Origin: Nephromyces sp. MM_2019
Lineage: Eukaryota; Apicomplexa; Aconoidasida; Nephromycida
Direction of reading: 5' to 3'
NCBI GenBank assembly: GCA_015657535.1
Contig: JADHZB010001441.1
Coordinates: forward strand, 62,001 to 126,000
Length of the DNA: 64,000 nucleotides
Below, piece after piece: positions 23,244 through 37,525 of the stretch. Under the pieces are notes generated by a model. It did no database searches, was not told the DNA's origin, and saw only the letters and a list, made by a program, of their open reading frames with translations. Position numbers and translations under genes: made by a program. Numbering within the stretch: the first letter of the stretch is position 1; every line of letters starts with the position of its first letter.

Positions 23244-26200
23244 TGGAGCCCCTCATTTGTGGTAGCTTTATTGTCCTGCTGGGTCTCCTGCGGCCGCCGA
23301 ATCGTGAAAATTTAAGCTGGGATATTTTTTTGATTAAAGATAATTATCTCTCGCGTAGTACTACTATTGTCGCGTAGCTTTTTTCACATGGGCAGTAGAA
23401 TTTATGGCGTTAATCAAAGAGGCTTTAGTGCGGATATGACTCTATTTTGTGTTCACTGAAGATTATGCGTCGTTTATTGAAGAAATATTCGCAAGAGTTA
23501 CGAAGATTACCAGTGTATACTATTGTGGCATGACTACGGTCAAGAAATTTATAGGCAGGTGCGCAACATTTTGAGTTTTAATGCCATGGCAGGAAAATGA
23601 GGACAGATGGGTGCTGTTTAAAATATATATTGCTCTTTATTGTCTTTTCTTTGGAATGATTGTTCATGACATATACAACCCGGCTGTTGTGTTGTATATT
23701 GCCCCAATTACCTTGCTGCGCATGCACCCCCCTACGGTGGTGGGTATAACTTGGATCTCCACTCCCCTGGTGATTGTTAGTTATACTCGCTCTTATATAT
23801 GCAGCAGCCAAGAAATTTTATGAGGCGCTACTGTTATAAACGAGGGGATTTTATAGTAGGAGGATCTCTTAGAATCAGTTGCGTTCTATGCGGAAATAAA
23901 GCTTTCCTGATATGTACTATGTACTATATGCTGTTGGCCGGACGCTTGAGATGAACTTGTATGCTTGCATGGGTATGAAATTGAAGTTATTTGCCTACAA
24001 AGTAACTTCCCTGCCTGTCTCCCACCTTTTAATGGGGGCGCATCAAATTTACTCTTTTTTTTTCTGCTGCATCTTTCAATATACCGTAATCTTTTGCTCT
24101 CAATTTTTATGCTAAGCTACTGTCTTGGAACCAGCGAATTCGCAAGAGTATCGTATTGTTAAATTATTTTGGTTGCGAGCTCTGTCCGATGCTGCACAAC
24201 TTTACCAGATTTGTAATTTTTTTCTCTACTGTGTTTTTTATATAATCTTGCATTTCCAGGTGCTTGGACCTGCATAATTTTTATGCTGAAATGCTTACCC
24301 TGCAAGCTGCTACTGCACTGCCGTGTTTGGGAATGAGTTTCTCTTCTCTGACTAAATGCCGAGGGAGAAGTTATTTTTGTTAAACCTATTGAACCAAAAG
24401 CATATGAACTGATATGCTCCGAAATAAAAAAGCAAATGTCCAAAGTTGCTTGAATATACGCTGCTTCTTTATCAAGTATTGACTTTACCGGTATTAGTTG
24501 TCAGCATTTGGCTAATAAAGTTAATGCAAGCTTGCAGCTTTTATGCCTTAAGTAAAATTTGGGGCCTTAATTAAATGTGATTATCAACAAATTTATTTGT
24601 TGGCGGAATGAAGCATTGTATTTTATCTTTCTTATGGATTCTTTCTTGGATCCTATATAAGTTCACCTGGCATTGCCACTCTCCAGAAGGTGATCCCTCA
24701 TTGAAGTACCTTAACTTCTTTAAAATGTTAATTTTGTTTGATGTTTTTTTGCTAGCCCCGTGGTTATGCTTCTTTCATGCTTTTGTTTTTGTGCTTCTCT
24801 TTGCTTAGTACATTGCTGCCTCCTAACATTGTGTTGTCGTGCGTCCCTCACTATGTTGTTTTCTTGTGTATATGTGAAAAAGTTGATGTTACTGGGGACT
24901 TCATGCTTTCCGAAAATCTCAGGCGTATGGTTCAGGTGCGTCCGGAATAATAAGGTGCTACATAGTTTTCATCAGTGCACATGCAAGTTTAAGACTACTC
25001 ACCCTTCTTATTCTGTGAGGCTACGAGCATGTGGTTTATCTTATTTTGCGTTAATCTCAAGTGGGAGTTATCTAAATTGACAGAACACTCCAAAATATGC
25101 TGAAAATTTCAATATAAGGCGCAAAGTTTTCACTTGATAAAGTAGTAAACTTGAATATACATCGAAAAAGTCAGCGCGTACGAATATTTAATCCCTTGAC
25201 TTAAAATTTATAGTTCTGATGAAATTTGCTATACGCAGTTTCCGCGGCTGCTAGGGATCAAAATTCTGACCTAGCATGGCATGTTGAAGTTGTATTGCAA
25301 ACATGAAATATCTCCTCTAGAATGTTCAATGCGACTTTTTGTTACCTTAGATAATTCTGTACTCGGAACATATCCAAATGACTAAGATGTTCTCGTTTCT
25401 ACGTTAAGCATGCTGCGCAAAGCATGCACTCATAATATCAGATGCTATTTTGTAGTACCCATGTGAGTTCTTGAACCTTTTGATGATATCAAGGCGGATA
25501 TTTTTGATTTCCACGATGTTTTTATCATGGAAGCCAGTAGGCTTAAGGTATATAGCGAACATAACTCCTTCCTACGCGCCATTTATTCTACCGACATCGT
25601 TTAGTCCGGGCTACTCTTGAAAGCTACCTTCCATGTAGAGCGGCCTCAGATAATACTTTTTATAGCTACCTTAAAGAGGGTACTTAAAGATTCTATTTTT
25701 CAAGCTTGGGTATAGGTGATCTCGTAATGAGAGTACTTCCAGTTTTGTCATCTCTTCTTAGCTTGCCTATTTCGTAGCGATATGCTTCACCTCCTGATGC
25801 ACCAGGGGATGAAAACCACATATGCTATGCTTATAGCCAGTTATAGCTGCAATGAGGTGGATACCAAAATCTGCTCATGACCAGTTGAAATTACCGCCAA
25901 ACTTCGTGGTAATGTTAATACTTCCTTAGTCGTTTGGCTCCACTTTTAGCTGTAACACCATTTATCGCTGAGAAAGAACTTTTTATACTGCAACTATACA
26001 ATCTAAAGCGAACCGTTTAATTCTGCATTGGTGGGATTAGGTAGTGTAGAGCTCGCTTTCGCTACAAGTTTACCAGAATCATTGGCGTGATTGCTTCTTG
26101 CTTGCCATCAGTCGTGAGCTGCAATCAATATACATCTTGGTTCCATGTCATTGGGCGGGGCAAACTGGTGAATTAGGTGGTAAGCCAGCACTGACCATAG

Positions 26201-27511
26201 GCACTATGAAATAGGAATCTCGATCCATAAATTATTGATCTGGGAGTGTATCGCTCGGCTTCAACTCTGTGGCGTTTCCAATAGAACTCAGTATAATTAA
26301 GTAGGTGTGTAGTATGCCCGTCTGGCGGGTAAAGCTGTACCATGTGTCATTTTATCCCGGCGGCAGGGATATTTTGGGGAGTGTGCATGATTATCTCTTG
26401 AAAAAGAATGAATATGTTAGCTAATGGAGAGAAGTGCTGTTTGCTAGCCAGAATCACTGTCACATTGAAATTAACGCTTTATTTAATGTAGTGGGTGCGT
26501 CGAACATACTAGTAGCGTCGAAGCGAGAGTTCACCAGGATACTTGGCTTTTAGGGTAGTAAATGCTCTTACCAAGGTTAAATTAATCTTCTCAAGTTAGA
26601 TGCCTTCTTTGGCCTGGTTACTAGGAGTAATTTTTATGTGCTACGCAATGATGGTTAGACATCTACTCTCATCGGCATTGCAGGCTACTTCCTGCTGTTT
26701 TATTGAGATTAGTAGCTTTGATTTCCATGGCTTTCAAGTTACGAATATATCGGTGCCCTTATAGATTGAGCATTTCTCTTTGTACTGGTTTTCACTTTTT
26801 TGGAGCAGGCGAAGAGATTGAATATTTATCTATTTAGCTCCTCAGGTTGGTCCTTACAGCCTGATCTAAAAGCAAATTACGCTTTACACTGCGTGTTACA
26901 AATAATATCGTAGATATGCTAGAGTACTGCGCAGTTTTGTAAGTGATGTTGACGATATAAGCAACCTTACTGTAGCTGCATCCAAGTACATTACGGCGGG
27001 AACAAAAACTTTTAAGTTTATCCATTTCATCGCAAATTTCAATGTTTGACAGTTTATTACTATGCACGTACAGTACTGCTCGGAGAAAGTATTTATAATT
27101 TTCCCCATTAACTGCCTAGTTCTATGCCTAGTTCAATTTCAATTTTTTTACGGCTGAAAATGCTCTGCAATGTAGTAAATTTGATTTCGCCTAAAGGCCA
27201 CTGCTGATTCCCTTACAAAGTGGAGCTTCGAATATTGAAGCAGCAACTCTCATTCCGCTGATGACAGTCCGGGTATAATTTTTTCTAATTTAATGTGAAG
27301 CAATCGAAATTTTGTTGCTACAGACCTGCCTATTTTATGGGCTTTATTGTATCATGCTAAATTAATGTTCTTATTAGGCATAGCAACCGTGTCAACAAAA
27401 GCGTTAAATTTTTGCACAAAAAAATGCAAGAAAACATGGAACCATTTTGTAATTGTTACATTGTTTATTCATACTTGTGACGAGCTGAATTACCACTTTA
27501 AGCTATTCATA
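23244..27511. other. Convergent intergenic region, no gene recognised
   Basis: About 4.3 kb between the 3' ends of the plus-strand E3 ligase and the minus-strand KH locus. Open frames are at most about 106 codons. An acceptor-like site at about 24257 (CTTGCATTTCCAG) precedes a 40-codon frame starting CLDLHNFYAEM, but no donor or family match supports an exon. The 25-27 kb stretch is less skewed in base composition than its flanks. Confidence 0.5.
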
Positions 27512-28491
27512 TTAATGACCATTTACTTCTGGTGTGCCAAATGGCGAGTGCTGTAATCTGATCCTTCGATATATTTCTCTGAAAATGTCAATCCTGCTCT
27601 GTAAATTTCCCCCGATGAATACTCGCCTCCACTGTTCTTCGTCTGGACCCTGAAGGAAGATTTTGTTGTGGCCGAAAGGGCATTGTAAAAATGTTATTTC
27701 GAGCATTTTTACTTCATGAAAGTAATATTGATATGGTATTAGCAGTGGATTGCTTGCGGATAAAGATCGTTTGGTATTTCTAACTTCTAAGTGTTCAATT
27801 ATTTTCCGCTTCTCTGCAGAAGGATTTTTTGATTTTTTCTCAGGACTAGACGAAAATTTGGGGATAAAAGTCAAGCTTTACCTTTTTCAACTTTACCAAG
27901 CCAAGATATACAGAGTTCGAAGAATAGTTTAAATATAGGGCGCATAGAAGTAGTTGTTTGGATAATATCGACCTCCTGCCCACTTTCTTTTATGCAAGGA
28001 ATACTAGATGGAAAGTGCTTAAGCTTAACTGGTATTGGAGCTAATTTAAATCTCTAGCTTTAGTGAAGAATCACCTGAATATTTTCATTAACAACAGAAT
28101 AGTAACCCCCACACCTTTCCAGGATCTTCTTGCGCTTTTCTCCTGCTTTTCCGATAAGCTCTGGCCCTATAGTTTGTGGTATCAGAACTTGCGTTAATAT
28201 TGCTCTTTCCCCTGAGAGTTGATAAGCAGTTTTCGTTTCAAGTTGTAATATCGCTTGCCTTGCATAGTGAAATGCTGCGCAAAATGGGAACACATACGAA
28301 TAAACAAATGGCTAGAACCTAAATAGGCACTGAGGTATTTTAAATAATGATTAAATTGCCTGACGGTTAATGCCTTGATATTGGAACGGTAATACTCACA
28401 CGATATCACTAAGCATACGTTGAATTCTGAAAATTCGGACTGATTGCCGGTGCTCATTTTTAAAATTTGGGCAGCAATTTTATCCGGCGGC
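27512..28491 (-). CDS. KH-domain (RNA-binding) C-terminal exons, part of the 27.5-37.5 kb locus
   Basis: Phase-consistent minus-strand exons are 28419-28491, 28319-28373 and 28075-28274, then a terminal open frame reaching TAA at 27512 whose acceptor is unresolved. Exon 28075-28274 holds a clear type-I KH core: VLIPQTIGPELIGKAGEKRK, with the GKAG (G-x-x-G) loop, followed by ILERCGG. The last frame contains KIFLQGPDEEQWRRVFI, which resembles the closing strand and helix of a KH fold (I-x-GP-x-E). KH domains bind single-stranded RNA/DNA, so an RNA-regulatory role is inferred. This may be the 3' end of the gene at 29291-37525 or a separate small gene starting at the ATG at 28457. I could not find a phase-2 donor in the preceding exon to decide. 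Confidence 0.5.
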
Positions 28492-29290
28492 CTTATATTT
28501 TATTGTAATTAACAAATATTTATCATCAATTTATTTACCAAGCAGAAAAGTCAACCAATCATGAATCTACTTCGAAGCAATAGCGTATTTAGAGTGGATA
28601 ATGTCCATATCTAGTGTATGATATACAAGGGGCAATTACAATAATTCATGAAGCAGGCGAAAAAGGTCATTAAATGCTTAAGGGGAACCGAATTTACTCT
28701 TATGAGCAATAGATTTTATGGGATATTGGGTATCAAGAAGTGTAAATTTTAGAGCTGTCGATATTTTTGATACCGTGAACTTATTTTGCTATTTTTTCCA
28801 TGAACTACCATGAGTGGACTAGGATTATTTTTGTTTTTTTCTCCATGCCATCAAAAACTATTTTTCGTTGTATGCACATTCTTTTAAGGGGTTGGAAATG
28901 CAATCTCGAAAAATGAGAACGCTCATTGATTTTCAAGAAGGTGCCACCTAGTCATTCCCAGATCCCTTAGTTTACGAATATAAGTCTCCTCAACTTTATG
29001 ATGAGCAATAGCATAGAAGCTATGCTGCTGGATGAAAACTTCAGGATATCTATCATAAAAGGAGTGACTGCGGTGATGCTATTTTAGCGAGGAAGATATA
29101 GTAATAGAGCTAATTGTAAACGCAACTTAAAAAATTAGTTATTCTCTTGATCCCATGAGGTGGCTTATGAAATCGTCAATATAGCTGAACAGCAAGTAAT
29201 TGCTAGAAGCTTCTCCACGGGGTAGAAAAATTGGCGTCAATTGATTTTACTATTTACAAAGCATAGAAAAGCTTTGGATGAAAAAAAGTT

Positions 29291-32200
29291 CTAATAACCA
29301 TTTTGGGTGATTTTCAAAACTTCCAGTATTTTTTTCAATCTAAATACGACTCTTTCCTCGTGGCTGCAAGCTTCTTGAGATCCACAATGGCTGCTTTTTT
29401 TGCAAATATCTCCTAAGTGTACCAAAATGTTTGGGTGCATCTTTTTTGGAAGAGTGGCTAAAAGTGTGCTTTTTTCCTTTTCCTCTAATGGCATCTTTTT
29501 TTTAAAGTTTTCCAGTTTATCTATCCCTTTTGGGAGAACGCAATGAGTATGATCTTCCTCGCTAACCCTATTACTCAAGTTTGCATCTCGATGTTTTTTA
29601 CAATCATGGCTATTTAGATCGCCCCCTCTCTGCTTGTTTTTTTTATCTTGTTTCAGCTTAGATTTGTCCAGTTTTTCATAAGGCTTTCCAGTGCGCATAG
29701 CGGTTTTTTTCTGGTTATCCGAGTAGTTCGAGAATGAATCTGCTCCCTTGATGGATTCTATACCTTCATATTGCTTAAAGTGTTGCATGATGCAATTTTC
29801 GATGACATGAATAAAATTCCCCTGTTTGATCGTTAGGCCATAAGCCTGCCCTGAGGTGTAAAACATCATATTTCCGGTTTTCTCCGATTCTCCTTTGCAT
29901 AGAGCATCTATTTCAGAAAAAAAGCTAAAACTTTGGGTGTTTGAGGGAATAATCAGCAGTATCTCATGAGCTAGCATTCCGTTTGCACGATAACTTCTAG
30001 TATCCCGTGATATACTCTCTAGTTCCTAAGAAAAAATTAGAGCAGTAGAGCGGAGCATGTGCTGATGAAAATTTTTTTGCTTCTTTTTATAATTTATTTC
30101 AGATAAAAATTCAATGAAAAAGTGTACGATGGTAGCATGGGAGTTTTGATTAACCATCTCTAGGGAGGAAACAGAAGTTTATCTACCGCTGTAATAAAAT
30201 GAATTGATTGCAATAATTTATTCAACAAATGCGTCAAACTATAGAATAAATAGGCAATCATGCATTATATTCTACCTTTCTTGTTATGTGGTATATATGT
30301 ATCTTTGCTTACACACTTGAAGATTTCTTATCCACACTAGTATCGAGTATTACAGATATATTTTTTTATTATGCAGGAATACTTGTGGAATTTTTTTTTT
30401 TTGAGGTTCGTGAAAAAAGTTTTATTTTGACATTAAACAGGCCTGTTTCTATTGCCACGTCACCTATCAGGTTGATAAAAGTATTGGTAATTTGTCAGCG
30501 TTGAATTCTCACCTGCTCATAATATCTTCTTGCGTTTAACAAGCTGGAAGGCAGTGAAGTAGTATTGCTGTGGTTTGTATTGAAATCAAGGGCTTCAAAT
30601 AGTTTTGTTGAGCTCAGGAAATGAAATAAACATTCTTCAAATGCACTGATTCTTCCTGCTTTACACATTATGGAGCATTTAACATTGTACTTGCTACCGT
30701 TAGGCCTTTTCTTTTTGACTGTTGTAATGGATCGAATAAATCCTCCAAGATTCCTATTATATTGAAGTTTTAATAGAAGCTATTTCTATAAATTAAAACA
30801 CTGGAATCATATAACTTAAGGCTTTTTTGAAGCGATGTTTGTTATTTTCATTACGAAATAGGTTTTTCTTAAAAATTTGCATATGTCGAATGGGCCTTGT
30901 TATGAAAATTGAGCGAAAATCACACATGCATTAAGGAATAACATTTGTTGCGCAGAAAGTTAAGGTCGCCTTTTTTTCCTTATTCTGTCCATTGGAATTT
31001 TTTATAGATCAGCCGATTTATTCACTAAAACGTATATTTGCTTTTTTTTTAATGCTTTGCTTGTATTAAATTTTTTGGAGTAGCTTTAAAAAAAGGTTTT
31101 TTTAAATCTAAGTATGAATCTCACATATCTTCTCAGGAATTTTGCTGAATACCTGACTTAGCTCGTAAATCTGAGTTTTGAAGTTTACTGCATCAATTTA
31201 ATTTTTAAAAAAAGCCGCTGGGAATCTAAAGTTTTCGAGATTAAAATTTTTCTATTTTCTTTTAATACAAAAAAAAATATATTCTTATTGTAGATTTCTT
31301 TATCCCAAGAAGTTTTTACCTTGTAAAGCAAAAAATTTGCTGACTTATGATTTCACTAAACTTTTGCTCCGTAAGTTCAGTATAATTATTTGGCCAACAG
31401 TGCTGTTAATTCGAAATTAGAGCAACACAATATATTATGCCTGTCTTGCGACTATGAAACAATTCCCATTGACAGAAAAAAAAGGATTTTCAGAAACGCA
31501 ATGCTGCTGTTTTAATTGAGATACCCTATACAAAATTTTTCTTTACAAAAAATGTGCTTATATTACTCCCTTAACAAATCTGCTGTTTTTGCTAAGGCTC
31601 AAAGTTTCTTTAATAACCTAAATTAAAAATAAAAAACAATTCTCCTCTTTTTCAGGCTCTAGCAGAGCAGTTCTAATAGCTGCATATTTTTTTGCAGCTG
31701 CTTTAGGGTAAAATTATTTCGTAATAAAAAATTATTTTGCTAATCCATTTTACACTCTAATAAGCCAGAAATAAAAAAATATTATAAAGACTTCATCTTA
31801 GTAAAACATATTTTTCCATCAGCATAGTCTTGAAATAAAAATTCAGCTTACTTTTGCTGTAATGGAAAAGGTTGTTTTAAAATTTGCATAGCGGTCAAGT
31901 TCACAGAAAGAGTCAATATTTTGAGTCGCTAATTTTGAAGTGAGCTGCTGAAGCTCGTACGCAGCATAAGCCTTTGCTGCTCTTAAGGTATTTTTTGTCC
32001 AGGCCAAAAAATACAGCCTTGTCAATCTTTGATTGATTCCAGTTATTACTAAAAATTTTTCTTGAATGATATCCAGCACACCTCTAAGTGGGTCAACTTC
32101 ATTTTTTTTAAGCTTTGACTTTAGAAGGGGCAAAAGATTCATGCATTCCTGGCGGCAAAAATTTTTTTTATATTTTTTGAAAAGTCAGCTTCGACTTACT

Positions 32201-35200
32201 CTAGGTGCTAAAAAAGCTACTTTTCATATCAATAAAAAAAATATGAATTAGTGGTACTGATTAAGAGTTTATCTACTTATTTTTATTTTTCAAATAAAAA
32301 AATTTGAGAAAAAGTTGCATTAACTAACTTTTCTGCTTGATACAAAATTTTTTTTTATACCTTTATGTTACACACTTCCGTTAAATTTAGTATTTCTGCC
32401 TGCCAAAGTAGTGCATGATCCCCGTGCAAATTTTTTAGATTATTGATAATTTCTTTTGCGCTATCAATAATATTGTCTTCACATTCAGTGGGTCCGCATA
32501 TAGTCAGCTTGACATCATGCCCATGTTGCCATATGTCGGTCTGACAAAAAAATTGCTTATATGAATTTGATACTCTGCAGATTGAATATGTGTACAAATG
32601 AAATAGTGTAGCGCACTCGAGGGCTTTAAAGATGGGCAAGTTGAACGCACTGGAAGTGAAAAAAAGTAAAGGAATAAAACGACGCTAACTTTTATGGTGT
32701 AACATGCTTTAAAATGATTTGATTATTTGAACTAAATTGAAAATTAAAAACAAAGATTTATGGTATCATATTCTTGGTGTCATGTGTTATATTTGACTTG
32801 CTCAGAGGTTTTATTTATGCCCATAAATGCTGCTTGCTACTCTTGAAGAAATGGTTTAAAGGCAAACTTGCGAAAAAACTGAAGATTTTTAGCACACTCC
32901 CGATAATTTTAAATCGTATAGTCTATGCAACGTTCCTTAAAAAGATTAACTGTCAAAATCTGCAGCATGAAAATAACAATAATTTTGATAAAAAGGCAAA
33001 TAAAATTGCAATATACGGCAAAGCGTTTCTGGTATCTCGAATAAAAAAAATTAAATTTTTTAGCCAAATTAATTTCGTACCACCGATTTCTTTTTTTTGC
33101 TATTAAAATCAAGCAAGCGTTTAAGCTGTCGAATGAGCAGTTTAATTGAAGGCTCAGGTAAATCATTTTTGTTATATAGATAAAAGGGGCCCGTAGAAAA
33201 GTGACTAAAATTTGAATTTTGCTTAAATGTTTTCCTTCCATGCTTTTTGCTGCAATTATTTTTGGAGCGTTTTGTTTCAATCTCGTCCTTTCGGCGCTTC
33301 TTTGTTTTTTCATCCGTTTTTAGAGCAGCAACTAATGCTGCTTTTAAATGAATGCTTAAATCAACAAATTTTATTTTTTTTTGGAGCCCTAAATTTGAGA
33401 AAACTCGGTTCTGCAGTCGGTTAAATTTTTCTTGTGTAGTTGGTTCAGTAAAAAAATATTGCTTCACTACTGATTCATCAACTTGACTTAAATTTGCATG
33501 TTTTTCTATGAAATACAGGTCCCAGGGTCGTGTCAAGCAATAGTGACAAATTTTGTTTCTTTCAAAATGATTTAATATTGGTATGAAAAAAAAGTTGGTA
33601 TCCTTCCACTTGTGTGGAAAAATTATTAGGTTAAATTCAGGGAAATCTTTGCAGATTTCATTAAATTTTTTTCTTTTTTTTTCCAATAAATACTTAGTCC
33701 AAGTGCTGTTTTCAAGTCCCAAGGGATAAAGCTAAAATTAACAAAAATTAATTTCACTTATAGCGTTGTAAAAAGAGGTGCAAATTTTTTAAATCCTAAA
33801 TCTGAGACTCACAAAAAATTTGTACATTGATGTTAAAATAAAATTTGAGGAGGCTCAAATACCACTTCAACTTATCCAAAATATTTGGCTAAAACAATAA
33901 CAACATATTTTTTGATATTATCTGCAATAGCCTAGTATTCTTTTTATGAAAGATATATATATAATTTTCGTTTATTTATTCGTATTACTTATAAAAAAAT
34001 TATTCAAAAATGAATAATAAATTCTTTATAGCACCAAACTCATTTTGAAATGAATAAACTTTAAGGATTTTTTTACATTAATTGTAATAAAATTTGAGCC
34101 ATAGTTTACTCATAAAAAATTATATAGTTTAATGAAATTGAAAAGCTTTTGCAAAAATCCAAAAAAAATACTTTCAAATGCTTCAAAATTTGCCTCGATA
34201 TTTATTGAAAACACAAAATTTCAAATCCAAAATTCTTTTAACTGCCTGCTAAATTTTGTGTAGCAAGGAATTTCATAATTGTTTAATAGCATAAGCAAAT
34301 TTTACTGTCGCCAAACGTTCAATTATGCATAATCTTTTTGGGAAGTACATACTTTGTATTTTAATCCATTTTCAAGCTCGATATATTCGTAGCAATTATC
34401 AAAGGGGATTTTTACACAATCAAAACTTTTCAGGCCCAACGCCAAATAATTTTTAAAAAAACTTCTGTAGATCTCAAAATTTTTAGTTATCCTGAAAAAA
34501 AAAAATTGCAAAACGTGAGTAGCCTAGACCTCACTAATAAATTAAAAATATAATATCGCTAATTTTTTTATAAAAGTAATGTAGAAGAATCAAAAGACTT
34601 ATTGTTTACACAAATGTTGGCCGAAACTTAGCTGCTTATCTTCAAATTTGAACTCAGTGTAAATGATCAAACTTTTCAATTGATATTTCAAAGAAATTTG
34701 TCAGGTATGAATTTTTTGACAGATTCAGTAGCTTTGTCTTTGCCATGTGTCTTTTAGAAATAATTATCATGGGCTTTAGTGCAAAAATGGTAAGAAGTTA
34801 GCGTACAGCCTTTACCTGAAGAAAATTTGATTTCCATCTTTCTGCATAGTAACTTTTAAGATCTGCTCAAACATGAACTCGGGGCACTTTAGGTGTATAA
34901 TAGCAGCCCTTTCTTTATTTGGTGCAGATTCATTAGCCTCTGCTTCTGCAGTGTATCAAGGGTTCACAATGACTTTTCCAGAAATAGCTATGGCTTGTTC
35001 GTGCACTACAATTTTTATATAAATTATGAATGAAACACTGCTTTAAACCCTTGACAAAAAATGAGATGCATTGAATTTTAACCAAAGCACACATTACGTT
35101 ATAATTTTAGGTTTTATAAATTTTTTATTAAAAAAATGAATTAAATAGAAAAAATGAGCTAAAACCATTCTTAATAAAAAATTTCCTAAACTTTGAGCAA

Positions 35201-37525
35201 ATTTGTCTGAAATATTATGGATTGCCAAATTTCGCTTGCATAATTGGTTCATCAAAACTTAAATTGATTCGGAAGATTCAAGTCCAACTGAAGTGTTTTC
35301 GGGGGTATTTTTTTGTATTCCCATGGCCCGAGCTAGGCAAATTAGGTGCTCTATATTTAAGTTTATTGCTAGCTCAATATCCAAACAGCAAACAAAAAAT
35401 TTATTATACAAGAAATAAAAGCAGCATGCGGTGCTGCTCAATCTTATTTTATCATTAAAATCAGAAACTGCTTTTTGTTTAAAACCGCTGTTTACCCTTA
35501 TCCTTGTGGTGCTTTTTAATTTTTACTGTAATGGAATTGGGAAAAAAGCACTCTTCGACACGTTTTCGCTCCTGAGAAGGGCAGACACAGCAAATCGTGA
35601 AGCATAAGTGAAATAATTCTTGAAAGCTGAAATAGTAAAACGTGGTAGAGTTATTACTTCCATGGTTTGCTATGGTAGCTTTACGTGAAAATATCTTTAT
35701 AACTCAAAGCTGCATAATATTAAGGTATCCTCACAAAGATAGAACACTTTTGCTAGGACATTGAATGCTATAGCAATTTTCTTAAATAAACATTGGCTTG
35801 CCAAAAATTTCCTTCAATATTAAATTCATAGTTTTGATGTGCCACAGCTAGTTTTGGGGGCGAAAAAAAAAGTTTCTATATCTTTTTTACAAATACTAAA
35901 CTACCCACTTTATGTTGGAAAGTTTATAAAACAAAATGGATTTATTATATCAGTTTCAATTTATACAAAAATGGGGTCAAAAACTATAATTAGAAGCGGG
36001 TATAGTTTTTGCGTGCTGGTTAAAAAAATTCAGCTGGTCTACGCAGAGTAACACACTGTTATTTATTCCCTATGCAAAAATTTGGTAGTAAGTCGTTAGG
36101 CTTGCTGCATAAATCATATTGACTATAAAAGTCTTATTTCGCGCTTTTAAAAAATTATTTTTCATCTTTTAAGCATTAAAGGTGCTTATTTCGACACTTT
36201 TGGGGATGAAATACACATCTAGAAGAGTCGGGTACATTTTAATCGCCGGTAAATTAAGCTGTTAGTAATTTGAGCTTAAAACTATTTTTAAGACAAGCTT
36301 TCAGCTGTCTCTACCAGTTTTTATTCAAAAAGTACGTAGTGCATAGCTTGCTGCTGCATTTCTTTAAGCACTTTTGCTACACACGAATCTAATCATGAAT
36401 AGAGATGTGTAGGTACCTGCTTAATTTTGTTAAGAAAAGAAACTAAAAACATAGAATTGTTGTTATCTGAAGCAAGCGAACAAGCTTTATTTGAAGTGAT
36501 ATCACTATCCGGCGCACTCGAATAACCCAGGCTTTTTTCTGTTAACTGAAATCTATTATTTAGGAAGTGGGAGCTGATCTTCAGTCGCGAATCTCCTCCT
36601 TTTTAAATTAATGTAAGAAGAAAAATTGAGTGAGGGACTCGGTATATTTTTGGTAATCAGATATCTCTTGTTCTCAAAATATTTAGATGCTACGGCATAG
36701 TTACCAGCGGAGTTTTTGGCATAGTATGCTAATTTATTATAAAAGTACGCCAATACTATGCGCAGATGGTGGATACTGTTTTTTTTATTTTATGTTTGCG
36801 CGCACTTGGTTTAAATTTTTAACTGCTCATTCGTTTTCGTTTTGCATGTATATTTACCTTGAATAGCTGAGCTATATTTAAAGTTGATTGTAACAACAGT
36901 GAACTTCTGACTTTATTTTAAAAAAGAAGCTTTTGAAAAGTAGCAAAATATTTCTGATGCCGACTATGCATTGATCGTGAATTCCTAAAAAATTACAATT
37001 CCATATGATTTTGACGTTATAGAAATATCTCACGCCTATTCTAAACTATTTAGAAACGGATAAAATTTCACTGCTACGAAATGGAAGTAAAGCAATGATT
37101 AACTGGCATGTTTAAGCATTAGTAAAAAAAAAAAATTCTTGCGAGCGGCACATGGATGCAAAGATTTATTGCACTTTCAGCTTATTTTATCACTTAAAGA
37201 GGGCACAATTTATGCCTACCTAATGGTTCATAATATTTTCTAGGCTAATAGCCGATATTCACGAAGTACTCTCAAAATTTGAGAATAGCAATGGAGAATC
37301 ACTGGCATACCTTTTGCTTTGAATCTACACCAGGTTTCCCTTTCTGCAGAAATACTCACCTTGGAGATGGGCACTCTCAGTTCTTGGTTTTTCTGATTTT
37401 ATCTCGCTACATATTGTTATAGGAGCCAGAAATTTTTTAGATTCCTCCAAGTTCGAACTATGTTCTGGCTCCCTGTTATTCACTTTCTGTGGTTTAGCTC
37501 GGATGACTTTACGAGAGTAACTCAT
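29291..37525 (-). CDS. Large multi-exon gene, unrecognised N-terminus with KH-like segment
   Basis: The start ATG is at 37525 (MSYSRKVIRAKPQK). Eight exons join in phase: 37360-37525, 36705-36755, 34816-34945, 34353-34491, about 33084-33731, 32361-32540, 31852-32148, and 30025 down to TAG at 29291 or an earlier donor. That is about 780 residues. Donors are good (GTGAGT, GTAAGC, GTATGT) and acceptors follow T-rich tracts. Exon 32361-32540 has VKLTICGPTECEDNIIDSAK, resembling the second half of a KH domain; the 30 kb exon has GLTIKQGNFIHVIENCIM of similar look. The 33 kb exon is Lys-rich and basic, with a CHYC pair (HFERNKICHYCLTRPW). I recognise no family for the N-terminal 400 residues. Together with the KH exons at 28 kb, a multi-KH RNA-binding protein is the best guess. 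Confidence 0.5.

Noticed and set aside
32541..32649. Upstream extension of KH-locus exon (LPIFKALECATLFHLYTYS) with a possible 33-nt intron
   Set aside because: It needs a phase-2 donor that the preceding exon lacks. The acceptor at 32541 joins in phase 0 and is simpler.
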